A stretch of 64,000 nt of DNA, taken from contig NC_013520.1 in NCBI RefSeq assembly GCF_000024945.1, forward strand, positions 1,575,001 through 1,639,000, in the 5' to 3' direction. This document shows, in pieces, positions 1 to 9,111 of the stretch. Position numbers and translations under genes: made by a program. Source of the DNA: Veillonella parvula DSM 2008. GTDB taxonomy: Bacteria > Bacillota > Negativicutes > Veillonellales > Veillonellaceae. The stretch's first letter is position 1; every line of letters begins with the position of its first letter. The notes beneath the pieces are model-generated. The model ran no database searches. It was not told where the DNA came from and saw nothing but the letters and a program-made list of their open reading frames with translations.

Positions 1-466
1 CGATAATTACATCATAATAATCTTCTGCTTCTGCCATGAAACCAATACCATCACCAATTTTTACAGTCAATTTAGGGTGGTTTTCAATCATAGCTTTAGC
101 AATAGTTGGTAGATATTGTTTTGCTAGCTCCACAACTTTACCATCAATTTCAACCATCGTTACTTCTTTTACGCAGTCATGACGTACACATTCTCTAGCT
201 ACGCCACCATCACCACCACCGATAATCAAGACACGCTCAGGATTAGGATGTAAGAACAAAGGAATATGACTCATCATTTCATGATAGATAAACTCTTCAC
301 GCTCAGATGTTTGGAACACGCCATCTAAAGCGAGCATCATACCATACTCTTTTGATTTAAAAACTTCAATTTTTTGGAACTCAGATTTCCCAGAGTAAAG
401 CACTTCTTCCGCTTCAGCGCTTAGACGTAAATGAGAGGTTTGTTCCTCAGTAATCCATTGACTCAT
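1..466 (-). CDS. speE: spermidine synthase (polyamine aminopropyltransferase), 3' end missing
   Basis: N-terminal 155 codons of a spermidine synthase, which transfers an aminopropyl group from decarboxylated S-adenosylmethionine to putrescine in the cytosol. The protein begins MSQWITEEQ. It shows the family signature around residues 75-90, VLIIGGGDGGVARE, which is the nucleotide-binding glycine loop, followed by the acidic VEID strand end. The start is supported by a GGAGG-type ribosome binding site just upstream (tacctcctac on the plus strand, 467-476). The gene runs off the left edge of the window, so the C-terminal part of the Rossmann domain is not visible. The next gene on the same strand starts outside the window; the five genes to the right are upstream of speE and could be co-transcribed with it. 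Confidence 0.93.
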   Translation of the reverse strand, partial: MSQWITEEQTSHLRLSAEAEEVLYSGKSEFQKIEVFKSKEYGMMLALDGVFQTSEREEFIYHEMMSHIPLFLHPNPERVLIIGGGDGGVARECVRHDCVKEVTMVEIDGKVVELAKQYLPTIAKAMIENHPKLTVKIGDGIGFMAEAEDYYDVII

Positions 467-549
467 GTAGTACCTCCTACTATTTATACTACAATACGCA
501 TCGCAGATTACTGCGATGCGTATGTATATTACTTTAATTGCTCTGCTAC

Positions 550-1179
550 TTACTCTTTACGGCTAATGTAACAGAATCCACCACCTAAAATAGTGTCTTT
601 CATCCAATTTGCCAAAGAAAAATCACGAATTTCACCTTCATCAAAGATGCCACAACGGATATCATCGCCGTCCATAAACATCCTGTGAATCGGAACCCAA
701 TGCCAGGTATAGAGAGCCCTTTCTTTCCCTTTATGACGATTCAAAAATGCTACAGGCACATCCTGTGCCAAGGCATCATGAATAAATTGAGCTGCAGCCT
801 CCACCTCTACGCGTGATGCACAGAAAGGTGATACATTTAGCATATGCACATCATAAGACAATCCTTCGTCCTCTAACAAACGTATAAGTCCTCGTTCCAT
901 CCATTGCGTTTTATAAACACCGCCACCAAAACGTGGTTTTACATATTTCCAAACTAAGTTCATTCGTTCTAACGCAAGGCTTTGGTCGGATGTGGTTTCT
1001 AGATCTAATAAGCCATCCCTAAATAGCGAATAGCCCAATACTTGTGATGCCGATGTAGGACCACAACCAGACAAGCGTTGCCACTCATCAGTGAACCACT
1101 CTTGGTCATACCCATATGATGTTTTACCATTTACATCGATATATAGCCATTCTGGATGTTTAATAGATACTTCATTCAT
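550..1179 (-). CDS. C39-like papain-fold protein of unknown substrate
   Basis: 209-residue soluble protein without signal peptide or membrane segment. Near residue 39 it carries GCGPTSASQVLGY, the pattern of the catalytic cysteine helix of C39-like peptidases. Near residue 160 it has WHWVPIH and further on IFDEGE, which fit the His and Asp of a papain-type site. Function is therefore inferred as a cysteine peptidase-like or transglutaminase-like enzyme; I cannot name a substrate. It begins 4 bases after the stop of ppiB and precedes speE, so it probably belongs to the same transcription unit. It might instead be a catalytically inactive relative; this cannot be decided from sequence alone. 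Confidence 0.6.
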   Translation of the reverse strand: MNEVSIKHPEWLYIDVNGKTSYGYDQEWFTDEWQRLSGCGPTSASQVLGYSLFRDGLLDLETTSDQSLALERMNLVWKYVKPRFGGGVYKTQWMERGLIRLLEDEGLSYDVHMLNVSPFCASRVEVEAAAQFIHDALAQDVPVAFLNRHKGKERALYTWHWVPIHRMFMDGDDIRCGIFDEGEIRDFSLANWMKDTILGGGFCYISRKE

Positions 1180-1183
1180 GAGA

Positions 1184-1618
1184 TTAACCTTCGATTACTT
1201 CTACAGTTTCCATGATAGCACCTTGTTGGATACCATCAACTACATCCATACCTTCAATGACTTTACCAAATACGGTATGTACACCATCTAAATGAGGTTG
1301 TGGTTCGTATACAATAAAGAATTGACTACCACCAGTATTAGGGCCACGGTGAGCCATAGACAAGGCACCACGCTCATGTTTATGAGGATTGCCAACTAGT
1401 TCGTCTTTAATTGTATAGCCAGGACCACCTGTACCGTTGCCATTAGGACAACCACCTTGTGCTACGAAACCAGGGATTACACGGTGGAAACGAAGACCAT
1501 TGTAAAAACCTTTATTGATCAGATCAATGAAGTTTTGTACTGTTCCAGGTGCTTCTTTATCAAATAATTCAATTATAATATCGCCGCCGTCAGCCATATG
1601 GATTTTTGCTTTTTTCAT
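1184..1618 (-). CDS. ppiB: cyclophilin-type peptidyl-prolyl cis-trans isomerase
   Basis: 144-residue cyclophilin, the short cytoplasmic type typical of Firmicutes. It catalyses cis-trans isomerisation of X-Pro bonds during protein folding. The core motif [13 protein letters not shown] (residues 45-57) contains the catalytic Arg and the Phe of the active site, and GGSQFFI near residue 96 forms the proline pocket. No signal peptide is present, so it acts in the cytosol. Its ATG overlaps the stop of tcdA by four bases (ATGA arrangement), suggesting translational coupling in one operon. Confidence 0.95.
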   Translation of the reverse strand: MKKAKIHMADGGDIIIELFDKEAPGTVQNFIDLINKGFYNGLRFHRVIPGFVAQGGCPNGNGTGGPGYTIKDELVGNPHKHERGALSMAHRGPNTGGSQFFIVYEPQPHLDGVHTVFGKVIEGMDVVDGIQQGAIMETVEVIEG

Positions 1619-2322
1619 TGTTCAGGTACCTCCAAAATTGTACGCAATACATGTGCTGCTAATATAAAACCTGCCACTGGGGGCACAAAACTACATGTTC
1701 CAGGACTTGTCGCTTCGCCGCGGAATTGTGGTTTTGTCGGTTTTTCTGTAGAAAATAAAACTAATTGTTTTTTAATGCCCCGTTTTTTGAGTTCCCGACG
1801 CATAACACGTGCCAAAGGACATGTATGAGACTTATTGATATCAGCAATCATAAGTTTTTCTGGGTAAAAGCGATTACCGCCACCCATACAAGAAATAACG
1901 GGGATACTTTCACGTTGACAAACCTCAATGATATTAAGTTTCGCCGTTACCATATCAATGGCATCGATAACATAATCAACGTTCAAGCTTTGAATAAATC
2001 CAGGATAGATTTCCTCAGTATACATAATATCATGGGTTTCTATCACCACATCAGGATTAATGGAAAGAGCTCGCGCCTTTGCCACCTCTACCTTACGTGC
2101 CCCAATCGTATCATGAGTCGTAATCATTTGGCGGTTCAAATTGCTAGGCGCTACGGAGTCACCATCAATAATGACGATGCGCCCCACACCAGCTCGCACT
2201 AACGCCTCAAGGGCACCACCACCTACGCCACCGACACCAAAGAGTGCGATAGATGTATCCTTTAATGTTTGAATCTTATCTGGTCCAACTAACCACTCCA
2301 AACGGGTTAACATATATTCCAT
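1615..2322 (-). CDS. tcdA: tRNA threonylcarbamoyladenosine dehydratase
   Basis: 235-residue member of the ThiF/MoeB/E1 superfamily, TcdA (CsdL/YgdL) branch. It uses ATP to cyclise the N6-threonylcarbamoyl group of tRNA position 37 to ct6A. The ATP-binding [17 protein letters not shown] motif lies at residues 29-45, followed by the IDGD strand and SNLNRQ, the adenylate-contacting arginine loop. The length is slightly short of the E. coli protein (about 268). The final hydrophobic segment GFILAAHVL is the usual C-terminal helix of the family. It overlaps the upstream glyoxalase-type gene by one base (TAATG) and ppiB by four, so these three genes are almost certainly co-translated. Confidence 0.9.
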   Translation of the reverse strand: MEYMLTRLEWLVGPDKIQTLKDTSIALFGVGGVGGGALEALVRAGVGRIVIIDGDSVAPSNLNRQMITTHDTIGARKVEVAKARALSINPDVVIETHDIMYTEEIYPGFIQSLNVDYVIDAIDMVTAKLNIIEVCQRESIPVISCMGGGNRFYPEKLMIADINKSHTCPLARVMRRELKKRGIKKQLVLFSTEKPTKPQFRGEATSPGTCSFVPPVAGFILAAHVLRTILEVPEQ

Positions 2323-2696
2323 TAATATTTACCTGCCGGAATGATTTCTGTCCAATATCCATCTGGATCCGCTATGAAATAAATGCCCATATCAGTGTTC
2401 TCATAAGCAACAACGCCCATTTCTTTATGCTTTTTAAGAGCCGCTTCATAGTCATCTACGTAAAACGCTAAATGGAATTCATTGTCGCCTAAATTATAAG
2501 GGCGATCCCAGTCACGCAACCATGTAAGTTCTAATTCATGTGCTGTATAAGGACTTTTTAAATATACTAGAGTGAAAGCACCGCTTGGGTCTTCCAAACG
2601 ACGAGACTCCTCGAGCAATAACGCCTCTTTATAGAATGCTAGACTTTTATCAAGGTCTTTAACATTTATATTATTATGAGCAAACGAAAACTTCAT
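2322..2696 (-). CDS. VOC-family protein, lactoylglutathione-lyase-like
   Basis: 124-residue single VOC (glyoxalase/bleomycin-resistance fold) protein. Segments HNNINVKDLDKSLAFYKEAL and ELTWLRDWDRPYNLG match the GloA type, and FIADPDGYWTEII near the end carries the metal-binding Glu of the second half. A role in isomerising methylglyoxal-thiol adducts is inferred from family resemblance; the true thiol or substrate in this organism is not visible. The start at MKFSFAH is chosen over an ATG 63 bases upstream because an AAGGGGG ribosome site lies just before it and the N-terminus then matches the family. First gene of the ppiB-tcdA run. Confidence 0.8.
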   Translation of the reverse strand: MKFSFAHNNINVKDLDKSLAFYKEALLLEESRRLEDPSGAFTLVYLKSPYTAHELELTWLRDWDRPYNLGDNEFHLAFYVDDYEAALKKHKEMGVVAYENTDMGIYFIADPDGYWTEIIPAGKY

Positions 2697-2770
2697 AGAA
2701 CCCCCTTCGTAAATACAGGATGTTTTTGTAGGAATTCTCCTCTTTTTATAGTAACACATTTGGCAAATCT

Positions 2771-2812
2771 ATATCTAGTTAATGATATCTAGTTAATGAT
2801 ATCTAGTTAATA
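2771..2812. repeat. three tandem 14-bp units across the sbcC stop codon
   Basis: Unit atatctagttaatg occurs at 2771-2784 and 2785-2798, and with one change at 2799-2812. The last unit contains the TAG stop of sbcC (2803-2805, read on the minus strand), so the array begins inside the coding end and extends downstream. Confidence 0.9.
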
Positions 2813-5800
2813 ACAAATTTTGCCGTACTACCATCGTCACCGCGAATAACTTCTAAATGAGCAGGTATGCGCGATTTTAACTCAGGCACATGGGAAATCA
2901 TACCGATAAGGCGCCCAGAAGATTGCAATTGTACCAATGTTTCCATAGCTAGTTCCAATGTATCTGGGTCAAGCGTGCCAAAGCCTTCATCGATGAACAT
3001 CGTATCCATATGGATACCACCAGCATAGCTTTGAATAACATCCGCTAATCCCAAGGCAAGCGCCATAGAGGCCAAGAATGTTTCACCACCCGACAAGGTA
3101 TTTGCCGGTCTAGATTGCCCCGTGAAAGCATCCATAACTGCCAAATCAAGGCCTTGCTTGCCACGACCACCACCTGTATAGTCAGATCTTTCCAAGGAAT
3201 ATCTGTTGCGACTCATCTTCTGAAGTCGTAAATTGGCTGCATATACGACCTCATCTAAGATAGCCCCCAATACATAACGCTCAAAGGTAACATTTTTAAA
3301 GCCTTGCTCCCCACCATTAGCGAGATCATTTAATCGGCTTAAGAACTTCACCTTTTCACGAGCCTCGCCCATAGCAGCTTCAAGTGTTTCTAATGAGTTA
3401 AGCGTAGTTTCGATATGCTTTGTTTCTTTATCCCATGCCGCTAGATTGCCTACTAGCGTATCTCGATGCTCTACTGCTGTAGCATAGATTTCATCAGAAA
3501 CAGTATCACTTGGCTTAACCACAGTTTCTGAGGCCTTTAACGCCGCATCATATACAGCTCGTGCTTTATTAAAGGCTTCATCCAAAGCATGCAGCTGTGT
3601 TCTATAGGTCTCTATCTCTTTAATATCACGTAAAGCCTCTACAAAATCATCTTCTGCTAAAGAAATAGTTTGTAATGACTTTGTATAGTTCTTATACATC
3701 AAATTGAGATTTTTTGTTTCTTCTTTTACTTGAGAGGACAATGTTTCTAAGCGTCCGCGTTTGGCATTCAACTGTTCTCGAGCAGCATCTAAATTAGTTT
3801 TACCAACTTTCACCTGCTCATCGTAAATCGTAATCTCACTATCTAACGACTCTAGCTGTTTTTGCCACGCAGCTATATCCGTGGTTGGTAAAGTTTTAGA
3901 TAGAGCATCAATGTTAGCTTGTACTGAGCTAATACGAATCTCTAGGTCGTGTAGATTTTTAAGTAATTCATTATGGGCAATCTCTAAAGTTGCTAGCTTA
4001 TCTCGAGCTACTTTTAAATTATGCTCCTTGTGAGCTATAGTTTTACTTAACAATTCAGACTTACCACGTAAAGCAGTGAGTTGCTCCATTTTAGCCAACA
4101 AATCTTGTTGAACAGATGCAAAGTTTTTCTCAGAAAAATCATCCATAGATAACTTTAGCGTAGAAACTTGCGCGTCTACTTGCTTAGTTAACTCATCAAG
4201 ACGAGTAACTAAGGTTTTCTGTTGTCCCACTTCGCTAGCTTGCTTTTGTAGTGCTATATCACGGGCTATACGAGCCTCTTCAATTTCATCCTTAGTCGGA
4301 TAAATCTCTGGCTTAGCGGCTAACCGAGGATGATCTGTAGAGCCACAGACCGGACAAGGCTCATTATCTACAACTAAATGAACTAGCTCAAAGGCGCGCC
4401 CTTCTTGCATTAGATGCTCTAATCGTTCAAGATGTACCTTTGCAACCTGCACTGTTCTATCTAAAGACGCTAGCCTTTGACCTTTATCATCGATTTCTTT
4501 TTGTACCTTACTAATTTCTTCTAGTAATTCAGAATATCTATGCAAATCATTTAGTTGCTCTTGAATAATAGGAGTATTTTCTAAGAATTTATTATTATCT
4601 TGTACCTGTTTACGCAAAGCTTCTAAATCAGCTTCTAAAGTTTTTACAAGCTCCCGTTGTTTAGCTAAGGCATCTTCGCTTTTTTTACTATCTAATTCTT
4701 CTAAACTACTATGCAGTGTAGAGAATTTCTTTTTCAATACATCTAACTCGTCAAACTTCTCCGCTTGTTGTTGAAATTGAGCTAAGGTAGTTCTCTTAGC
4801 TTGTATACTTTCAGCTTGACCTTCTAAGCCACTGTAAACCTCTAAACATTTAGCCTCATGTTGAGTTGCCAGTTTCACACGTTCTTCTGCATCTGAAAGA
4901 GCCTGTTCTAAAGTTTTTAATACAGCCTGTTTCTCAATATATTGTTTATATAATTCATGCGTTGGTGCCAAAGAGTTAAGGAACTGAACCTTTTCACTTA
5001 GGTTTACGCGCTCAGTTTCCCTGGTTTTCACCAAGTCAAGTTTCGAAGTAGCCTCAGCAAGAGATTGTTGAGCCTGATTATATAAAGACCATTGATTTCG
5101 GAGCACATTAAACTGTTCTACCACGGTTACTGCCTCATCTCGTTCTACAGCGAGAGCATCTCGATGTGGGCCCCGATTCGCTAGTAACTCACGCACATGC
5201 TCAATGGTTACCATTGGAGTCGCTCCATCATGAGGGATAGACTGCATAAATACAGTTTGCTTAGTTAGATTTTCTTCAATACCTGCCTTTGCTTCATCAT
5301 AGGCAGCCTTTAGTGTTTCTTGTAATTTTCGATATAGCTCCGTTCTAAAGAGTGTATGTAGTAATTCCTCACGTTCACTCGTAGAGGCCACTAGTAACTT
5401 TCGGAATTCCCCTTGAGGTAATAGCACAACTTGTAAAAACTGATCCTTGCGAAAGCCTATAATTTGCTGAATAGTATCGCGAATGGCGGCAGCCGAGGTG
5501 GCAATGACCTTCCACTCACCATTTTTCCGCTCATATACAGTAGCGCTAGCATTCTGTTCACGCATCCCTGTACCACGTTTCTTTGCTACCATTTGTTTCG
5601 GTAACCGTTCAACACGATATTGTGCATCCCCAATAGCAAAGGAGAAATCGACACGAGTCATACGATGAGGTTCTGCAAAGTCACTGCGAATAGCATCTGT
5701 TTTACGGACTTCCCCACTCGGCTCACCATACAAGGCATACACCATGGCATCTAAGATTGATGTTTTCCCTGCCCCTGTAGGGCCAGCGATGAGAAACATG

Positions 5801-5886
5801 GAATGGTCTTGGAGCTCGTTAAAGTCCAATGTGACCGAATCACGATACGGACCAAAGGCTTCTATAGTTAATGATATAGGCTTCAT
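2803..5886 (-). CDS. sbcC: SbcC, ATPase subunit of the SbcCD nuclease
   Basis: 1027-residue SMC-like ATPase (Rad50 family). With SbcD it opens hairpins and processes double-strand break ends. Walker A GPTGAGKTS sits at residues 35-43. Two long coiled-coil arms flank a zinc hook CPVCGS near residue 512. The signature LSGGE is near residue 930, followed by Walker B in FIDEGFGTLD. Length matches the family. It follows sbcD with no gap (stop TAA directly followed by ATG), the standard sbcDC operon order. The C-terminal codons and stop lie in the last unit of a 14-bp tandem repeat. Confidence 0.97.
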   Translation of the reverse strand: MKPISLTIEAFGPYRDSVTLDFNELQDHSMFLIAGPTGAGKTSILDAMVYALYGEPSGEVRKTDAIRSDFAEPHRMTRVDFSFAIGDAQYRVERLPKQMVAKKRGTGMREQNASATVYERKNGEWKVIATSAAAIRDTIQQIIGFRKDQFLQVVLLPQGEFRKLLVASTSEREELLHTLFRTELYRKLQETLKAAYDEAKAGIEENLTKQTVFMQSIPHDGATPMVTIEHVRELLANRGPHRDALAVERDEAVTVVEQFNVLRNQWSLYNQAQQSLAEATSKLDLVKTRETERVNLSEKVQFLNSLAPTHELYKQYIEKQAVLKTLEQALSDAEERVKLATQHEAKCLEVYSGLEGQAESIQAKRTTLAQFQQQAEKFDELDVLKKKFSTLHSSLEELDSKKSEDALAKQRELVKTLEADLEALRKQVQDNNKFLENTPIIQEQLNDLHRYSELLEEISKVQKEIDDKGQRLASLDRTVQVAKVHLERLEHLMQEGRAFELVHLVVDNEPCPVCGSTDHPRLAAKPEIYPTKDEIEEARIARDIALQKQASEVGQQKTLVTRLDELTKQVDAQVSTLKLSMDDFSEKNFASVQQDLLAKMEQLTALRGKSELLSKTIAHKEHNLKVARDKLATLEIAHNELLKNLHDLEIRISSVQANIDALSKTLPTTDIAAWQKQLESLDSEITIYDEQVKVGKTNLDAAREQLNAKRGRLETLSSQVKEETKNLNLMYKNYTKSLQTISLAEDDFVEALRDIKEIETYRTQLHALDEAFNKARAVYDAALKASETVVKPSDTVSDEIYATAVEHRDTLVGNLAAWDKETKHIETTLNSLETLEAAMGEAREKVKFLSRLNDLANGGEQGFKNVTFERYVLGAILDEVVYAANLRLQKMSRNRYSLERSDYTGGGRGKQGLDLAVMDAFTGQSRPANTLSGGETFLASMALALGLADVIQSYAGGIHMDTMFIDEGFGTLDPDTLELAMETLVQLQSSGRLIGMISHVPELKSRIPAHLEVIRGDDGSTAKFVIN

Positions 5887-7248
5887 TTAGTCCTCCTTAA
5901 GAATTCGGTCCCATACAGAGTTAATATATTGCTGTTCTTTCTCTGTTAAAGGTTCCTTCCACACAGTTTCTGCAAACTGATTAAATAGATCCCGTTCATT
6001 TAATTCTTTGAAAATTGCCTCACCCATATCTGCTATAGGCCCTGCCATGCGACCAACTAGATCAATGGTCATACAACGATGATATACCTGGCGCAGTTTA
6101 GCCATTCCATCCATAATCGGCATCGTATCAAGTAAACGAGCTTGCACATAATCATCCCTATGTTTAGCCTGTAATACTTTATCATTTAACAGGTCTTCAA
6201 AATATCCTTCCAAAATGACTACATCTCGCTTCACCTCTACAGGAATTGTACTAATATCTACGGTCCCCTTTGTATCCATATCAATGATGGTGAAAGACTT
6301 CTTTTGCATATGTTCATCAAAGGAATACTTTAATGGAGAGCCACTATAGCGAATACGATCTGCACCCATTCGTTGAGACCCATGCAAATGTCCCAAGGCA
6401 GTATAGTGAAAATCTTTAAAGGCTTGAGGATTTACCTGTTCACTGCCACCTACAGACAAGGTACGCTCTGAGCCCCCTACTTCACCGCCCATAACAAAAG
6501 CATGGCTAATGGCGATACTACGCATCCCCTTAGGCACCTGTTTATACAAATAGTCACTCCAAGCTTGATACATTTGGTCATAATTATGCAGATTCAAAGT
6601 GCTTTCGCAATTTTGTTCATAACACTGTGTTACTATGTCAGCAATTTCAGTATCGGTAGATTCTGCATTAATATCCTCTACATCAGCAAATAAAGAGCCT
6701 TCTATAACATCTTGAAATGACTTCTTTGATTTAGACCGTTTTGACTTTGCTTTAGTCTTAGTTTCTACACTCTCCAGATTTTGAACAGTTGCTGAAGTAG
6801 TATTAGCAGAACTTAAGCCCAAAGCCTCCCCTATGCGCCGAGGTTCACTAAAAGGCATAGGACAAATTGCCACCTTGCCATCTGTCCCTTCAAATTCAAA
6901 AGGTTTTAAAGCGTGATGAGGAGAGCCCCAAATATGAATACCCGATTGTCCCAACATGGAGCGCCCCACTTCAAGACGTTCCGCCCCATCGTGATTACCG
7001 CTCACCACAAAGAGAGGCACCTTGTAGTCCATAGCGAGACGAGTAATTATAGAGTCCCACAATTCGATAGCTTCAATGGGTGGCACCGCTCTATCAAAAA
7101 TATCCCCTGCGAGCAATATGCCATCGATGTTTTCATCTTTCAAAATATTAAAAAACTGATGTTCCAACACATGAGCTTGATCTTCTGTTAAGTACTGGCC
7201 ATAAAAAATACGCCCTAAATGCCAATCGGCAGTATGTAAAAACCGCAT
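5887..7248 (-). CDS. sbcD: SbcD, nuclease subunit of the SbcCD complex
   Basis: 453-residue Mre11-family metallophosphoesterase. Motifs HTADWHLG (residues 4-11), GDIFDR and GNHDG give the two-metal nuclease site. The start MRFLHTADWHLG is chosen because an AAAGGGGG ribosome site precedes it; an upstream ATG adds 23 residues unlike the family. Compared with usual SbcD proteins of about 390-400 residues there is an extra segment, roughly residues 145-205. It includes a Lys/Ser-rich stretch (KTKAKSKRSKSKKS) and an acidic stretch, which looks like a disordered insertion within the phosphoesterase domain. Directly upstream of and contiguous with sbcC. Confidence 0.95.
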   Translation of the reverse strand: MRFLHTADWHLGRIFYGQYLTEDQAHVLEHQFFNILKDENIDGILLAGDIFDRAVPPIEAIELWDSIITRLAMDYKVPLFVVSGNHDGAERLEVGRSMLGQSGIHIWGSPHHALKPFEFEGTDGKVAICPMPFSEPRRIGEALGLSSANTTSATVQNLESVETKTKAKSKRSKSKKSFQDVIEGSLFADVEDINAESTDTEIADIVTQCYEQNCESTLNLHNYDQMYQAWSDYLYKQVPKGMRSIAISHAFVMGGEVGGSERTLSVGGSEQVNPQAFKDFHYTALGHLHGSQRMGADRIRYSGSPLKYSFDEHMQKKSFTIIDMDTKGTVDISTIPVEVKRDVVILEGYFEDLLNDKVLQAKHRDDYVQARLLDTMPIMDGMAKLRQVYHRCMTIDLVGRMAGPIADMGEAIFKELNERDLFNQFAETVWKEPLTEKEQQYINSVWDRILKED

Positions 7249-7359
7249 TTTGACCCCCTTTCCAGTTCTCCCTACACCACATACACAATGTATGTATTCA
7301 AATGCAAAAACAAACACTTAATCCCATAACTTTATGGAAATTCAATAACGTTATATAGC

Positions 7360-7413
7360 TTTAATAGCATTAATAGCATTAATAGTTTTAATAGTTTTAA
7401 TAGTTTTAATAAC
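7360..7413. repeat. six tandem 9-bp units between nfo and sbcD
   Basis: Units read tttaatagc, attaatagc, attaatagt, tttaatagt, tttaatagt, tttaataac with an exact 9-base period. The array lies in the 245-base gap upstream of sbcD and downstream of nfo, so it could sit in a promoter region or a 3' untranslated region. No hairpin terminator is visible around it. Confidence 0.85.
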
Positions 7414-7493
7414 CTTATGTGTTTGCAATAACTAGTATAGCATCAAGTATTCTACATATTTATTATATAACTAAATTAACATCTGTAATTTAA

Positions 7494-8330
7494 TTATTTA
7501 TTCTCTACGATAGAGCGCAACATAGCAATTTCTTTTGCGTATCCGTCTAATTCATTTGGCGTTTCCAAGTAGAATGGCAGGTTCGTCAATTTAGGATGTG
7601 TTACAACGCGAGCAATAGCATCGATACCAATATGTCCTTCCCCAATTTTTTCATGACGATCTTTATGGGCACCCATAGGGTTTTTAGAGTCATTTAAATG
7701 AATGGCTTTCAAACGATCAAGACCTACAATTCGATCGAACTCGTCAATAACGCCATCAAGATTATGCACGATATCATAACCGCCTTCGTGAATGTGACAA
7801 GTATCAACGCACACACCCATGTACTCTTTTAGCTTTACACCATCAATGATGCGTGCAATTTCTTCAAAACGGGAACCAATTTCTGTACCCTTACCAGCCA
7901 TTACTTCCAAAAGGACTGTTGTCTTCATGCCTGGAAATAAGATTTCATTCAAGCACTCTACAATGTATTCAATACCTTGATCTACGCCTTGTTTCACATG
8001 GCTACCTGGGTGAAAGTTATACATTTGACCTGGCAAATATTCCATACGCTCTAAATCTTCCATCATAGATTGCTTCGCAAAAGCGCGTAAATCCTCTTTG
8101 GCGGCACATGGGTTATAGGTATACGGTGCATGTGCTAACAAGGTACCAAAGTTGTGTTCTTTCATATATGCGCTAAGGTTATTCATATCCTCAACATCGA
8201 GAGCTCGCATGCTACCACCGCGAGGGTTGCGAGTAAAGTATTGGAACGTATTGCCCCCAATTTTAGTCGCTTCCTTGCCCATATGTAAATAACCTTTGCT
8301 AATTGATAAGTGACTGCCTATTACAAACAT
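7494..8330 (-). CDS. nfo: endonuclease IV (AP endonuclease)
   Basis: 278-residue xylose-isomerase-like TIM barrel that cleaves the phosphodiester 5' of abasic sites in base excision repair. Starts [13 protein letters not shown], the family N-terminus with a zinc-ligand region. [29 protein letters not shown] and [22 protein letters not shown] are the conserved zinc-binding motifs. Length agrees with the E. coli enzyme (285). A good ribosome site AAAGGAG precedes the ATG. The preceding gene on this strand, perR, has its own terminator, so nfo likely has its own promoter in the AT-rich gap 8331-8476. Confidence 0.96.
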   Translation of the reverse strand: MFVIGSHLSISKGYLHMGKEATKIGGNTFQYFTRNPRGGSMRALDVEDMNNLSAYMKEHNFGTLLAHAPYTYNPCAAKEDLRAFAKQSMMEDLERMEYLPGQMYNFHPGSHVKQGVDQGIEYIVECLNEILFPGMKTTVLLEVMAGKGTEIGSRFEEIARIIDGVKLKEYMGVCVDTCHIHEGGYDIVHNLDGVIDEFDRIVGLDRLKAIHLNDSKNPMGAHKDRHEKIGEGHIGIDAIARVVTHPKLTNLPFYLETPNELDGYAKEIAMLRSIVENK

Positions 8331-8476
8331 GATACTCCTTTATATGATTATACGATTTCTACAATTCTATAATTATAAAACGCTTAACTCTAATATCTAT
8401 TGTATTATGCTTATATCTAATTATAGCTATTCTATAACACTAATAGATATAAGATAGAAGATATACAATAACTAAT

Positions 8477-8518
8477 ATAACCCCTGCCGTGAAGGAGCCC
8501 TTCAACAACAGGGGTTAT
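8477..8518 (-). terminator. terminator downstream of perR
   Basis: Perfect 10-bp stem ataacccctg / caggggttat with a nested gaagg/ccttc stem in the loop. It lies just beyond the perR stop, and the flank is T-rich on the minus strand. Confidence 0.75.
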
Positions 8519-8521
8519 CTA

Positions 8522-8941
8522 TTAATGACTTTCTTTTTTTGCGCACTCAGGGCAAACACCTTCGAAGGTAATATGTTGACCTGTGATTTGATATTCGCTA
8601 CCTTGATCAGCAATCGTTTTGATAGCTTTCAAATCAATGCCCATCATATCCTCTACCTTATTGCAACGAATGCAACGGATATGGGAATGAGCTTGTGTAT
8701 CCCAATCGTAATGAGCGCGCTCATCACCAACTTCTAGAATTTTAACAAGACCGATTTTTTCAAAAATCTCCATCGTCTTATACACTGTAGCCAAGCTCAT
8801 GCTTGGATGTTCTGGGCGCAACGTATGATACAACATCTCTGCTGTTGGATGATCATGATGACCACGCAAAGCATCATAAATCGCAATACGTTGTGGGGTA
8901 ACTTTAAACCCCTGGCTACGCAAAATTTGTGCGATATCCAT
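8522..8941 (-). CDS. perR: PerR-type peroxide-sensing Fur-family repressor
   Basis: 139-residue Fur-family protein. The N-terminal winged helix includes TPQRIAIYDAL and the recognition segment SMSLATVYKTM. The metal site has HPTAE (equivalent to His37 of B. subtilis PerR), AHSHIRC, and structural zinc cysteines in CIRCNK and CPEC. Five residues after the second cysteine of CIRC is Asp, matching the PerR-diagnostic Asp104 rather than the Glu of Fur. The end, GVCPECAKKESH, closely resembles B. subtilis PerR. Expected to repress peroxide defence genes with Fe or Mn bound and to release DNA after His oxidation. Upstream lies a promoter overlapped by a 7-1-7 inverted repeat, consistent with autoregulation. 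Confidence 0.88.
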   Translation of the reverse strand: MDIAQILRSQGFKVTPQRIAIYDALRGHHDHPTAEMLYHTLRPEHPSMSLATVYKTMEIFEKIGLVKILEVGDERAHYDWDTQAHSHIRCIRCNKVEDMMGIDLKAIKTIADQGSEYQITGQHITFEGVCPECAKKESH

Positions 8942-9004
8942 AATAATCTACCTTTCTCCACTTGGAAATCTATTAGGCATAGGCCATTATCGACCGTTTA
9001 CAAG

Positions 9005-9048
9005 AAATAATTATTATTTATTATACCAAAATTCTCAATACTTATCAA
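9005..9048 (-). promoter_or_regulatory. perR promoter with PerR-box-like inverted repeat
   Basis: On the minus strand a -35 TTGATA (9043-9048) is separated by 17 bases from a -10 TATAAT (9020-9025). Over the expected start point is a perfect 7-1-7 palindrome, AAATAAT-N-ATTATTT (9005-9019). It matches the Bacillus PerR box TTATAAT-N-ATTATAA at five of seven positions per half. Confidence 0.65.
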
Positions 9049-9080
9049 GATAAATAGTATTAACTATTAAGTAATAAAAA

Positions 9081-9107
9081 ATGTGGATTGCTAAAAGCAA
9101 TCCACAT
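9081..9107 (-). terminator. terminator downstream of the DEAD-box helicase gene
   Basis: Stem atgtggattgc / gcaatccacat with a five-base loop, followed on the minus strand by TTTTT. It ends four bases beyond the helicase stop codon. Confidence 0.9.
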
Positions 9108-9111
9108 CCTA

